A stretch of DNA of 64,000 bases from the NCBI RefSeq assembly GCF_012986595.1, contig NZ_JAAQYM010000001.1, positions 558,001-622,000 of the forward strand. The letters run 5' to 3'. A program made the position numbers and the translations under genes. Below, piece by piece: positions 24,504 through 32,759 of this stretch (positions are counted from its first letter, which is position 1; each line of letters starts with the position of its first letter). This DNA is from Pseudomonas koreensis. GTDB taxonomy: Bacteria; Pseudomonadota; Gammaproteobacteria; Pseudomonadales; Pseudomonadaceae. Under the pieces are notes generated by a model. The model made no database searches. It was not told the origin of the DNA and was given only the letters and a program-made list of their open reading frames with translations.

Positions 24504-25532
24504 TCAGTCCTTGGCTTCAGCCTTTGGATCGAGGCAAGCGGCGTCGATCACGCAGCGATAGCTGTTCTCGCGATTACCACTGGCGGTGACTTTTTCGATC
24601 GACCAGCGCCCGCGCATGAAGTCCGGCCAGGTCTCATCGAGCAACACCAGACCTTCGGCCGCCAGCAGTGGATTGCCGGGACAGGTGATTTTCACCTTGT
24701 ATTTCTGCCGGAGCATCTTGCGCACTTCGCCCTCGCCGACGGCGATCGCGTCGGCTTCGCTGGGTTGTTTCTGGCGGAGGGTCTTGAACGGCGCAAGCCC
24801 CGTTTCAACCCAGCGCAATACACCTGCGGCGCCATCCCAGAAACAGGTCTTGCAACCCTTGGTCTGCTCGCGGGCAGACTCCTCCTGCGTGGCGCTGACG
24901 AACGCGTGATCGCCGGGACGGTTATTGCTGGTCACCGACAATGTCACGTCCGCCAGCACCTGGCCCGACAACGATTTGACCTGGCCGGGACGGGCCAGCA
25001 CGTACATGTCGTTGTAGGGTTTGGTCACCGCGTTGTACTTTTTCGCCAGGCGCGTCAGAAAGCTCATATCGGTTTCGTTGGACTGGTCGACGTGCTCGAT
25101 CCTGATCATCGACACCTCGGGTGCGACGCGCGGTGAAAAGCCGTGGAGCGACACCAGTTTTTCAAACAGCGCACCCAAGGTGGTCGGGCCATGACTGGCC
25201 GTGCGGCGTTGCTTGAAGCCCGTCTCATCCTCCTTGCTGAACGGCGCCGCCGTGGCCACCAGGGTCAGGCGAAACGGGAACAGCGTCGGCGTCAGGCGCG
25301 TCACTTTGAACTGGCCCTTGTCGACCATTCCCGATTCCAGATAACCGACCTCCAGGCCGATTTTCCCGCCCAGATCCGGCAGCCCTTCGAGGCCTTCAAG
25401 ATCGATCGTCAAGGTCAGCTGATCGGACTCGAAACCGGCAGCATCGATGTGCTCCCAACTGATCAGGCGTTGATTGAGCAGGGCCGAATGAGCCCCGTAG
25501 AGTCTTACCGCAGGCGTGAAACCCAGTGCCAT
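24504..25532 (-). CDS. tail protein D (P2 gpD type), baseplate hub
   Basis: The 342-residue protein (FTPAVRLYGAHSALLNQRL, LTLTIDLEGLEGLPDLGGKI, DMSFLTRLAKKYNAVTKP, FMRGRWSIEKVTA) is a late-control-D family hub protein. It joins spike and tube. It is the last gene of the P2-like module, after gpU and gpX as in P2 and R-type pyocins. An internal GCKTCFW segment is unusual in having two cysteines. Confidence 0.93.
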   Translation of the reverse strand: MALGFTPAVRLYGAHSALLNQRLISWEHIDAAGFESDQLTLTIDLEGLEGLPDLGGKIGLEVGYLESGMVDKGQFKVTRLTPTLFPFRLTLVATAAPFSKEDETGFKQRRTASHGPTTLGALFEKLVSLHGFSPRVAPEVSMIRIEHVDQSNETDMSFLTRLAKKYNAVTKPYNDMYVLARPGQVKSLSGQVLADVTLSVTSNNRPGDHAFVSATQEESAREQTKGCKTCFWDGAAGVLRWVETGLAPFKTLRQKQPSEADAIAVGEGEVRKMLRQKYKVKITCPGNPLLAAEGLVLLDETWPDFMRGRWSIEKVTASGNRENSYRCVIDAACLDPKAEAKD

Positions 25533-25541
25533 GCAACCTCC

Positions 25542-25754
25542 TTAATCCCAGGCCGTGACCGGTTTGATCGCCGCCGGTTTCGAATCGAGTTCCGGCAGCA
25601 CCACCCACACGCCGGCGGGCAGGATCGGACCGTGTTCAGCCAATGTCGGATTGAGTTTCCACAGGGCTTCTTCAATGGCGTCATCACTGCGCCCGGTTTC
25701 GCGGTAGAGCAACAGATTCACCGAATCACCGGCCACGCTTCGTACCTTACGCAT
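25542..25754 (-). CDS. tail protein X (P2 gpX type, LysM-like)
   Basis: The 70-residue protein (MRKVRSVAGDSVNLLLYRET, ALWKLNPTLAEHGPILPAGV, VVLPELDS) has the LysM-like pattern of P2 gpX: a GDSV start, a W-x-LNP core and a VxLP ending. It lies between gpU (8-base overlap) and gpD (9-base gap). Confidence 0.92.
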   Translation of the reverse strand: MRKVRSVAGDSVNLLLYRETGRSDDAIEEALWKLNPTLAEHGPILPAGVWVVLPELDSKPAAIKPVTAWD

Positions 25755-26130
25755 TGTTGAACTCCGTTAATCCGACCACCCACTTGATCACCATCGCGGT
25801 GCCGTCATCGATGACCTCGCTCTGGTTTTCATCGATGCTGTTGATCCGCCACAGGCCCCAGTTGCGACCAATACCATCAATCAACGGCAGCGGCACCCGC
25901 AGCGCCTGAAGGGCGCGCAACTCATCGAGTCGCTCCATGGCCACGGCATACATCGAGGTGCCGCTGATGGTCAGCGTTTCCGCTTTCTGCCCGGTCTGAC
26001 TGGACTTGGGTTTGCTGGTCAGGATCTGTATGTCGCTCCAGCCACCGTCGGACTTTCGCGCCAGTGTGCTGTAGGCGAAGTTGCGCGAAAGGCCGAAGAT
26101 GAAACTGCCCAGCGCCATTTGTTGTTTCAT
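25747..26130 (-). CDS. tail protein U (P2 gpU type)
   Basis: The 127-residue protein (MALGSFIFGLSRNFAYSTLA, then GGWSDIQIL and LPLIDGIGRNWGLWRINSI) is a clear gpU family tail-tip/terminator protein. It overlaps the tape-measure stop by ATGA and gpX by eight bases. Confidence 0.94.
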   Translation of the reverse strand: MKQQMALGSFIFGLSRNFAYSTLARKSDGGWSDIQILTSKPKSSQTGQKAETLTISGTSMYAVAMERLDELRALQALRVPLPLIDGIGRNWGLWRINSIDENQSEVIDDGTAMVIKWVVGLTEFNNA

Positions 26131-28379
26131 CAGGCGACTCCATCGGTCAGGGCTGCGTCACGGCGGGTGGCGAGAGCGTTGGTGCCCACAGCGGGTGTGA
26201 ATGCGGTATCGAAATGGTTGCGCATAACCTGCGAAACCACATCGCCGATTTTTTCGGCATTGAGCGCATCACTGCCGCTGATCTGCACTAACGGCGAGTA
26301 GGTGTAATTGGGGAGTGACGTCTGAGCGCTGGACAGATCCTTGGCCACTTGCGCGGGGGGCGCGAGTTTGTCCTCGGCAGGCGTCGCCAGTTGTTCACCG
26401 ACGTAAGAACCGAGCATGCCGCCCAAAGTCCCCCCGATGAAAGTACCGATGCCAGGCGCAATCAACGATCCGATCGTGGCACCAATTGCAGTTCCGGCCA
26501 GTTCGCCGGCGGCGCCTTTGACCGCTTTGTCATCACCCTCTCGCCAGCCCTTCAGGCCAGTGTAGGCTGCACTCACGATGGCCAGCGGCGCGCCGGCCTT
26601 CACTGCCGGCATTGCACTGGCAAGTCTGGGCAGCAAACTGCCGCCGAGACGCTGTACCGCCGGCACCTGTCGGGCGGCAATCTTCTCGATTGAACGCGGC
26701 GTCCAACTGCCGATTTTATCAGCCCACATCTCGAGGCCGATTTTCGCGTTGTCAATGAAGGGCAGCACTCTTGCCGTAACGCCCCGCAAACGACCACCCC
26801 CGCCGCCTGAACGCGACAATACCCTGGCAGTTTTTTGCCGAGTCGGTGAGCGACTGGTTTTGTTCTTTTTTCGAGGGCGATCACCGCCTTCATCTCCGGT
26901 AATCACATCACCGATTTCAGGCGGCAATCGGGTGGTGGCCAGACGCAACAGCTTTGTCGTAACCGCACCGAGCACAGCCGTCGCACCGCTCTTCAGGGCA
27001 GCCGCCACAAATGGCACGGTGACAGCGCCCAGCACGACCAACCCTGCGGTGAGGGCGGGGAATGCTTCTGCCGCTGTACTCGCTACATTGACCAGCGCCG
27101 TAAGTGCGACCGCGAGGCCATCCGTGATCGGCGCCAATGCGGAACCAACCGCAGTGGATAGCCGATTGAGACTGGCATCCAACGCATTCCAGCGCCCTTG
27201 CGATGTATCGCCAAAAGCTTCGGCCGTTTTCGTCGCGGCACCGCCCCCAGAACCCAGTTCCGAGGTTGCATATTGGTGCTTGTCGGACACTCGTGTGAAG
27301 GCTGTCTTGACGTCGTCGGGCTTCTTCAGCAACTCGAGAATGCTTGTACTGCTCTCGCCAAACAGCGTCTTCGCCGTGGCTGCACGTTCGGGTACGGATT
27401 GTTTACTGAGTGCTGCGAGCACCGAATCAATCGCACCTGGCGCATCCGTGCGCATCTTCTCACGCAACGATTCGGGGTCCAGGTGCAACCGGGTCATCGC
27501 TGAACGCTGTTCGGTTGAAGCAGCGTTTCCTTTGCCGAAGGCAGACGTAAAGCTCTTCAATGCCGCACTGGCACCGTCCTTGTCCGCCCCGCTGTTCAAC
27601 AGCGCAGTGGCAAACGCTGCCACCTGTTCCGGTTTCATTCCCGATGCAACGGCACTCTCGCCCGAGCGCTGAACGACCGCGCCGATATCGGCAGGCTTGG
27701 CATCCAGACCGCTGCTGCCCAGGTAACTGACCGCATCGGCCAGATCCTGTCCCTGGTATCGATCAAGCTTCAAGGAGGAACGCCAGACCGCGAGCATTTC
27801 CCCCGCGGCCTTGACGTCAATCCGGAAGGCTGTGGCATTGATCGCAGCGTCGCCGGAATACGCTCTTAGCTCTGTCGCCCGCTGATCACCCTTGGCGCCG
27901 TCGGCAATACCAGATCGCGCACCGACCTGCTGGATTTGCAACAGATCCGCACCAGTCGCGCCACTGGCTGCAACCGACCGCTGAGTCGCAAGTTCGAGGG
28001 TTTGCTCTGAATGCGCTTGAAGCTGGTCTTTGTTGAGTCCAATCAACTGATTGAGCTCAACCAGCGCCGTCTCGTTAGCCATCGCCGATTGCAGTTTTTT
28101 CGGTGGCGGACGCTGCTCGATTTCCGCCTTGAGTTTTGACTTCGTCTCACTATTGGCGGCTGGCGGCGCCGCGACGACCTTGAACAACGATTGCTGGCTC
28201 ACCAACAGCTCGCGCAGCTTGATCTGCTCCTGCGTCAGCAACCGGATGTCCTGGCTTGCCAACGCCAGTGTCAGGTTCAGATCCTGCAGCGGTTTGCCGA
28301 GGTTATCGGGCAACGTAAATCCGCCGTTTGTGTTGCCGCTCTCACCGGCGTATGCGAGCGCATACTTGCTCTCTGCCAT
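26130..28379 (-). CDS. tape-measure protein of the P2-like tail
   Basis: The 749-residue protein lies between gpE' and gpU, the P2/R-pyocin tape-measure position. It has a helical N-terminus, LDAKPADIGAVVQRSGESA in the TP901-like core, hydrophobic spans (VALTALVNVASTAAEAF, LGAVTVPFVAAAL) and a glycine-rich segment (IGATIGSLIAPGIGTFIGG). A basic insertion (RPRKKNKTSRSPTRQK) lies near residue 510. It has no regular repeats, unlike the other tape measure. Start ATG follows CAGGAG and lies six bases after the gpE' stop. Confidence 0.92.
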   Translation of the reverse strand: MAESKYALAYAGESGNTNGGFTLPDNLGKPLQDLNLTLALASQDIRLLTQEQIKLRELLVSQQSLFKVVAAPPAANSETKSKLKAEIEQRPPPKKLQSAMANETALVELNQLIGLNKDQLQAHSEQTLELATQRSVAASGATGADLLQIQQVGARSGIADGAKGDQRATELRAYSGDAAINATAFRIDVKAAGEMLAVWRSSLKLDRYQGQDLADAVSYLGSSGLDAKPADIGAVVQRSGESAVASGMKPEQVAAFATALLNSGADKDGASAALKSFTSAFGKGNAASTEQRSAMTRLHLDPESLREKMRTDAPGAIDSVLAALSKQSVPERAATAKTLFGESSTSILELLKKPDDVKTAFTRVSDKHQYATSELGSGGGAATKTAEAFGDTSQGRWNALDASLNRLSTAVGSALAPITDGLAVALTALVNVASTAAEAFPALTAGLVVLGAVTVPFVAAALKSGATAVLGAVTTKLLRLATTRLPPEIGDVITGDEGGDRPRKKNKTSRSPTRQKTARVLSRSGGGGGRLRGVTARVLPFIDNAKIGLEMWADKIGSWTPRSIEKIAARQVPAVQRLGGSLLPRLASAMPAVKAGAPLAIVSAAYTGLKGWREGDDKAVKGAAGELAGTAIGATIGSLIAPGIGTFIGGTLGGMLGSYVGEQLATPAEDKLAPPAQVAKDLSSAQTSLPNYTYSPLVQISGSDALNAEKIGDVVSQVMRNHFDTAFTPAVGTNALATRRDAALTDGVA

Positions 28380-28385
28380 GCCGCT

Positions 28386-28547
28386 CTACTCCTGTTTCAC
28401 GCCAAGGCGAGTGATCGCTATGTCGTAGCGGCGCAACGCCTTTTCGGCGTCCCATTCCAGAATCTCCGCCTCACTTACCGGGTAAATGAGCGGGACGATA
28501 TCGAGGATTACTTCGATGTCGCGTTCCGAAAGTAGGCCGCCGGCTGG
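28386..28547 (-). CDS. -1 frameshift extension gpE' of the P2-like tail assembly chaperone
   Basis: The zero-frame chaperone gene contains T TTA AAC (28553-28547), the classic -1 slippery heptamer. Slipping there opens a 53-codon extension (PAGGLLSERDIEVILDIV, then YPVSEAEILEWDAEKALRRY) to TAG 28386-28388, six bases before the tape-measure ATG. This is the P2 E+E' layout. Confidence 0.82.
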   Translation of the reverse strand, partial: PAGGLLSERDIEVILDIVPLIYPVSEAEILEWDAEKALRRYDIAITRLGVKQE

Positions 28548-29089
28548 TTTAAAAAATCGTCGATGCGCACCTGCAATTGGGTCCAGTCAGGGACAGTCAA
28601 CTGGGCCAGATCGGGGATCATCAGACCGGTGCAATGGGCGGTGATGAACTCGGCGCGTTCCTTGGCCGTTTTCAGTTTCTTCATCACTTTGGTGGCGCGC
28701 AGTGCGGGCATTTCCAGCGACAGCGAGGTCACGGTGCGGCCGGTCACGGCGAGCGGTTGCAGCAGTTGCACCTGGTCGGGATCGTCAGACTTTTCCGCGT
28801 CTTCGACCTGCTCGAGAAAGTACGCCGCTGGACGGGTCGACATCTCGTGCACGTACTGGGCGATGCTCACATAGTCCGGGCGCTTGAGTTGGTCGAGTTC
28901 CTTGACCGACAGGCCGGTGGCGAGCAGCGCCAGTTCGAAGAACTGATCGTCTTCATCATCACCGGCGCGCTCCAGCGCTTCTTTTTGCGCGGCGTAGAAC
29001 AGTGGCTTGAGCTGGATCGATTCGATCTGCGAACCGTCGTCACCGGTGATCGGCGACAGCAGGTCATGCTGGGGTGGCATCCACGACAT
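28508..29089 (-). CDS. phage tail assembly chaperone (gpE-like), with an internally duplicated domain
   Basis: The 193-residue protein is about twice the length of P2 gpE (~91). Two halves align: ATGLSVKELDQLKRPDY ... TRPAAYF and CTGLMIPDLAQLTVPDW ... NQPAAYF. This suggests a tandem duplication of the TAC domain. It lies between tube and tape measure and ends with a -1 frameshift site. The start is MSWMPPQHD at 29089; longer in-frame sequence upstream is the REPIN. Confidence 0.88.
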   Translation of the reverse strand: MSWMPPQHDLLSPITGDDGSQIESIQLKPLFYAAQKEALERAGDDEDDQFFELALLATGLSVKELDQLKRPDYVSIAQYVHEMSTRPAAYFLEQVEDAEKSDDPDQVQLLQPLAVTGRTVTSLSLEMPALRATKVMKKLKTAKERAEFITAHCTGLMIPDLAQLTVPDWTQLQVRIDDFLNQPAAYFRNATSK

Positions 29090-29132
29090 GAATGAATTCC
29101 TTGGTGATTCTTGAGGGGTGTAGCAATTCCCT

Positions 29133-29221
29133 TGTAGGAGTGAGCCTGCTCGCGATAGCGGTCTTTCAGGCACATTGATGTTGAATGTGCTGGCCTCATC
29201 GCGAGCAGGCTCACTCCTACA
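29133..29221. repeat. REPIN between tube and tail-assembly genes
   Basis: Inverted REP pair (TGTAGGAGTGAGCCTGCTCG ... CGCGAGCAGGCTCACTCCTA) in the 154-base gap between the P2-like tube gene and the gpE-like gene. Confidence 0.92.
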
Positions 29222-29243
29222 GGGTTTTGTGGTGATGGGAGGG

Positions 29244-29750
29244 TTACGGCATCAGCACCGCACGACGCGCATCACCGAGGATGTCGACGCCGTTGAGCAC
29301 GAACTTCTGGGTGCGTACGTCGATGTCGATCACCGGGATGCCGTTTTCCAGGCGGTTGTAGGTGCGGCAGGAAAGCTCCAGTGTGGTGATGGCTTTGCTA
29401 CCCATTTTCAGCGCATCCTCAGCCAGAGATTTCAGCTTGCCGCCTACTGTGTGATAGGTGAACCAGGTGTTGCCGTCCTGATCCTGACCGGCTTCACGCA
29501 CGTTCAACAGAATGTCGTCGCCCAGCTTCACACCCATCGCCAGCAACACTTCAGCACCGGTGCCTTGCAGCTTGAGCGTGGCGTTCAGTGGCTTGGCGCT
29601 CTTGGCCATTTCCTCAACGATGAAGCGCCCGCCCGTCATGCTCTCCATGTCGAAGTCGATTTTCGGCGGGGTGAACTCTTCCACGGTCGCCGACAGCGGC
29701 AGGCCTTGCAGGGTGGCCGCGATGGCCTGTCTTACGCGGTTGGTAAACAT
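29244..29750 (-). CDS. major tail tube protein (P2 FII type)
   Basis: The 168-residue protein (VRQAIAATLQGLPLSATVEE, FTPPKIDFDMESMTGGRFI, LELSCRTYNRLENG) is a P2 FII-type tube subunit. It follows the sheath gene with overlapping stop/start, as in R-type pyocins. The tube is the channel that depolarises the target cell. Confidence 0.95.
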   Translation of the reverse strand: MFTNRVRQAIAATLQGLPLSATVEEFTPPKIDFDMESMTGGRFIVEEMAKSAKPLNATLKLQGTGAEVLLAMGVKLGDDILLNVREAGQDQDGNTWFTYHTVGGKLKSLAEDALKMGSKAITTLELSCRTYNRLENGIPVIDIDVRTQKFVLNGVDILGDARRAVLMP

Positions 29751-30916
29751 TAGAGAACGTCCTCCAGGAACTGCTCGATGATTTCATCGCGGGCGTTGAG
29801 TTGATAAACCATGTGTTCGTTCGGCGCGTAGCGGCCGTAGTCGATGACCACGTACCAGGTGCCGTTCTTGTACTTCTCGACGCTGTTGAGTTCCGGGTGC
29901 AGATAGACGCTGCCGCCAGGAATGGTTTCGTCGGCGACCAGGGTCTGCATCCAGTCGTTGATGCGCTTGACCTCCTGATCCATGAACGACTTGGTCAGGT
30001 TCTTGGCCATGGCTTTCTGGCCGGCCTTGACCAGCTTGCGGCTGATCGCGTCTTCCAGACCGACGTAGCTGATGAACTTGCCGGTGATCGAGCGGTTACC
30101 CAGCAGCGAGAAGCCGCCGAGCACGGTGCGGGCGTAGTAGCTGACGCCGTAACGGTTGAGCAGATCGCCTTCGGTGGAGGTGTCGAGGATGTTGTACTCA
30201 ACGACGCGGGACACGTCTTCGGCGTAGGTCACCTGGTTGCCCGGGCTCTCCCACTGCTTGACCTTGGCCAGCGCGGCAATCGCCAGGCTGGACGGCGCGA
30301 GGAAGACGTTTTTCTTCGCCGCTTTCGAGTACACGGCGGGCATGTTGTGCACCACCAGGCAACGGTCGAAACCGAGATCGGCGCCACCCAGTTCCTGGCT
30401 GTAAGTCACTTGGTCAGCGACCGAAGCATCCTTGCCGTCCAGAACCACACGGGCCTTGATGCGCTTGCCGAACGAGGCGAACTCGCTGGCCACCGCTTTG
30501 GTGCCGGTGAAGCCCGGCGCGCCGATGATGGTCAGGTCTTCCGGGACGCTGCCCAGTGCGGCCAGACCGAGCTTGCGGCCGGTGGTTGGATCGACGCCGC
30601 CGATCACTGCGTTGACGGTGTCAGCCGGAGTCGCGCCCGCTTCGACGATGACCACATAGACCGGCACCTTGACCACTTTGAGGATCTGGTAAACCGCGTG
30701 GTACAGCGTGCCCTCTTCGGCGCCGGTCGGATCGAGCAGCGCGTGGGTGGTGAAGCTGTTGATGCGGAACGGGGCGTTACGCGGAATCAGCGGATCGGCT
30801 TTCGGCGCGGTGCCGACCAGACCGATGACGTTGTCACCCAGGCCACCCATGGCCTCGGGGGATTCGGTGGCATTGACGGTAATGCCGTTGTGCTCGAAGT
30901 TCAGAACCTCAGCCAT
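29750..30916 (-). CDS. contractile tail sheath protein (P2 FI type)
   Basis: The 388-residue protein (NGITVNATESPEAMGGLGDN, PTGAEEGTLYHAVYQIL, then DVSRVVEYNILDTSTEGDLL and NRYGVSYYARTVLGGFSLLG) is a P2 FI-type sheath. The GxxDNVIGLVGTAP N-terminus is characteristic. The gene lies downstream of a strong terminator at 31163 and a small gene of unknown function. Confidence 0.96.
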   Translation of the reverse strand: MAEVLNFEHNGITVNATESPEAMGGLGDNVIGLVGTAPKADPLIPRNAPFRINSFTTHALLDPTGAEEGTLYHAVYQILKVVKVPVYVVIVEAGATPADTVNAVIGGVDPTTGRKLGLAALGSVPEDLTIIGAPGFTGTKAVASEFASFGKRIKARVVLDGKDASVADQVTYSQELGGADLGFDRCLVVHNMPAVYSKAAKKNVFLAPSSLAIAALAKVKQWESPGNQVTYAEDVSRVVEYNILDTSTEGDLLNRYGVSYYARTVLGGFSLLGNRSITGKFISYVGLEDAISRKLVKAGQKAMAKNLTKSFMDQEVKRINDWMQTLVADETIPGGSVYLHPELNSVEKYKNGTWYVVIDYGRYAPNEHMVYQLNARDEIIEQFLEDVL

Positions 30917-30918
30917 GG

Positions 30919-31104
30919 TTAGTCAGCCTTCTTGGCAGCGGCCTTTTTGGCCTGGGTGGAGGGTGTTTTCAGTTCAAGTCGACCGGCGCTGTGCAGCGCG
31001 TTGGCTTCGACGTCGAGCAGATCAAGGTCTTGACCGACGCTCGACCAGTGCCCACCGCCGGTGGGGAATGGGACGAGCACGGTGTAGGTTTGGCGAACAG
31101 ACAT
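30919..31104 (-). CDS. small conserved phage protein preceding the P2-like sheath
   Basis: The 61-residue protein (MSVRQTYTVLVPFPTGGGHW, then ALHSAGRLEL and a basic KKAAAKKAD tail) sits two bases before the sheath gene. Its position and Lys/Ala tail parallel DUF2635 before the Mu-like sheath, but its sequence is different. I do not recognise the family. ATG 31102-31104 with GGAG upstream is preferred over the longer frame. Confidence 0.65.
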   Translation of the reverse strand: MSVRQTYTVLVPFPTGGGHWSSVGQDLDLLDVEANALHSAGRLELKTPSTQAKKAAAKKAD

Positions 31105-31162
31105 TTGCGAACTTCTCCAGACGCAAAACACAAAAGCCCCATGAAGAGGCTTTATGTGGACG

Positions 31163-31183
31163 AAAAAAAACCGCTTTCGCGGT
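31163..31183 (-). terminator. intrinsic terminator between fibre-chaperone and sheath genes
   Basis: In the minus direction ACCGC-GAAA-GCGGT is followed by TTTTTTT. It lies nine bases after the stop of the fibre chaperone at 31192. A second weaker hairpin (AAAGCC ... GGCTTT) is at 31133-31153. Confidence 0.8.
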
Positions 31184-31191
31184 GTGGGGGA

Positions 31192-31449
31192 TTACTTCAC
31201 AAAAGAGGGCAATTCAGGCCAGACCAGTTCCGATGGTTGCTCCACCGTTTCAGGAATGTCTCTAAGTGCCTTCCGGTAAGCCTTGATGTGCTCCAGTTGC
31301 TCTGCAGTAACGGGATAATCAGGCAATTGAGTGAAGTCAGTTGCGCGCAACAGTTGATCCCGACGGTTTCGAATTGCAGCCCATTCGATTTCAGGCATGG
31401 GCACTGCCAAGGGCAGATCGCCCGTCGTGTTTTCTGGTTGCTCGGTCAT
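31192..31449 (-). CDS. tail-fibre assembly chaperone of the P2-like tail
   Basis: The 85-residue protein has the C-terminal assembly signature (WAAIRNRRDQLLRATDFTQL, LEHIKAYRKALRDIP, then SELVWPELPSFV) of the phage tail assembly chaperone family. It follows its fibre gene by nine bases and ends at a terminator, closing the baseplate-fibre half of the P2-like module. Confidence 0.87.
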   Translation of the reverse strand: MTEQPENTTGDLPLAVPMPEIEWAAIRNRRDQLLRATDFTQLPDYPVTAEQLEHIKAYRKALRDIPETVEQPSELVWPELPSFVK

Positions 31450-31458
31450 ACTTACTCC

Positions 31459-32079
31459 TTAATTGAACAAAACAGTCTCAGCCAAAGACAACTTGGTTTT
31501 CAAATCACCTAAATTGAATAGGCGGCCGTTACCCACTCGCATGGTATCAATCCGTATCGTTGTGTAATAAATATTCGAAAGCAGTATGCGCATAACAACA
31601 TTGCCGTTTGAGTCGACGTAAACAGCAGGCGCCATATTGCCAAAGGCCGAAACATTCTGCAGCTTACGCTCTGGCTGATAGCAATAGCCAACCAACGTCT
31701 CTTCGATAATTTTCGCGGTACCGTAGCTATAACCTTTTATATTAAACCAGAACATCTCCGAATTAACATTGATGTTAAGCGGGGTTTTGAAATGCATATA
31801 AACATTCAAACTGGTGCCAAGATCAGTAGCGACAAAATCTCCCTGTGCCCCCACTGTCTGAACACCACCCGTGCCCGTAACAAAGCCTTGCAGTATGTTT
31901 CGACGGATAGTACCGAGCGCATAGGGATCGCCTTCGACATCCTTTAGACTTCGCCACTCATTGAACTGACTCAATGCAGTAGCCATAGTGGTATTAATGC
32001 TGCCAATTTTTCCATTCACGACGCTGGTCAAATTATTTGCAGCCGTAACCAGCGATGCAACAGTGGTTTCTAGACTCAC
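31459..32079 (-). CDS. AT-rich tail-fibre tip of the P2-like tail
   Basis: I start this 206-residue gene at GTG 32077-32079 (AGGAAA upstream), giving VSLETTVASLVTAANNLTSV, a coiled-coil-like fibre start used in many Pseudomonas tail proteins. The rest is beta-rich (FWFNIKGYSYGTAKIIEE, AVYVDSNGNVVMRILL). The DNA is visibly richer in A and T than its neighbours, as expected for a recently exchanged receptor-binding module. It is much shorter than usual R-pyocin fibres (600-700 residues). Confidence 0.75.
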   Translation of the reverse strand: MSLETTVASLVTAANNLTSVVNGKIGSINTTMATALSQFNEWRSLKDVEGDPYALGTIRRNILQGFVTGTGGVQTVGAQGDFVATDLGTSLNVYMHFKTPLNINVNSEMFWFNIKGYSYGTAKIIEETLVGYCYQPERKLQNVSAFGNMAPAVYVDSNGNVVMRILLSNIYYTTIRIDTMRVGNGRLFNLGDLKTKLSLAETVLFN

Positions 32080-32159
32080 GTTAAATTTCCTATTTATTAA
32101 TAAGCTGACGCAACAGACTGACGAAAACATTCGAAAACTGACAATTGCAATCGCGTTTT

Positions 32160-32690
32160 CTATCTGGTTTCAAGCGCCATCACGCGCAATAAAAGCTGAA
32201 CATGACGTGCCATATTATCGATATCAGCACATGCTAAAGCCGTAAACTCTTCACTCAATAGAATATTGAGATTCTCCGTCCCCACCGTAACGCTCACACT
32301 GTCCGTCGGCAGTGGAGAAACGTCCAAGGTGAATTTTTGCAATATGCGAGCAGCACTTGCTTTATATGTCAGTAACTTTCCGGCCACCGAGTAAACTGCC
32401 AGTAGGGTGCCACTGGCGAGATAGAAACCAAACTCTCCGATTTCATATTCATCGGGGCCGCTGAACAGCGCGCCCATCCTGAGTTGCCCCGACCCCAGGT
32501 CCTCATAATCAACAATCGCAACGCGCTGGCGCTCATCTCGAAGCGCTGTCTCGCTCCCACTCGGGTCATATCGAGCCGTACCGGCGCCGATATGAGTAAT
32601 CTCGCCTTTCAAACCCTGGTTTTTTGCCTGCAACACTTCACCCAATCCCACAGAGGTGAAGCGAACCAGGCGTGTAATTTCATCCGTCAT
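32160..32690 (-). CDS. tail-fibre N-terminal anchor protein (collar-fibre/DUF3751 type)
   Basis: The 176-residue protein (MTDEITRLVRFTSVGLGEVL, KGEITHIGAGTARYDPSG, YEIGEFGFYLASGTLLAVYS) matches the N-terminal domain of P2-like tail fibres, here as a stand-alone gene. ATG 32688-32690 with GAAGAG upstream is used instead of a TTG. The normal large fibre appears split into this anchor and the separate tip gene at 31459. Confidence 0.82.
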   Translation of the reverse strand: MTDEITRLVRFTSVGLGEVLQAKNQGLKGEITHIGAGTARYDPSGSETALRDERQRVAIVDYEDLGSGQLRMGALFSGPDEYEIGEFGFYLASGTLLAVYSVAGKLLTYKASAARILQKFTLDVSPLPTDSVSVTVGTENLNILLSEEFTALACADIDNMARHVQLLLRVMALETR

Positions 32691-32759
32691 AACTGCGCTC
32701 TTCAATCATTAATTGTGATGCGCTGGGGCTCCCAGCGCGGATTGGCCTCGCGTCATTAC

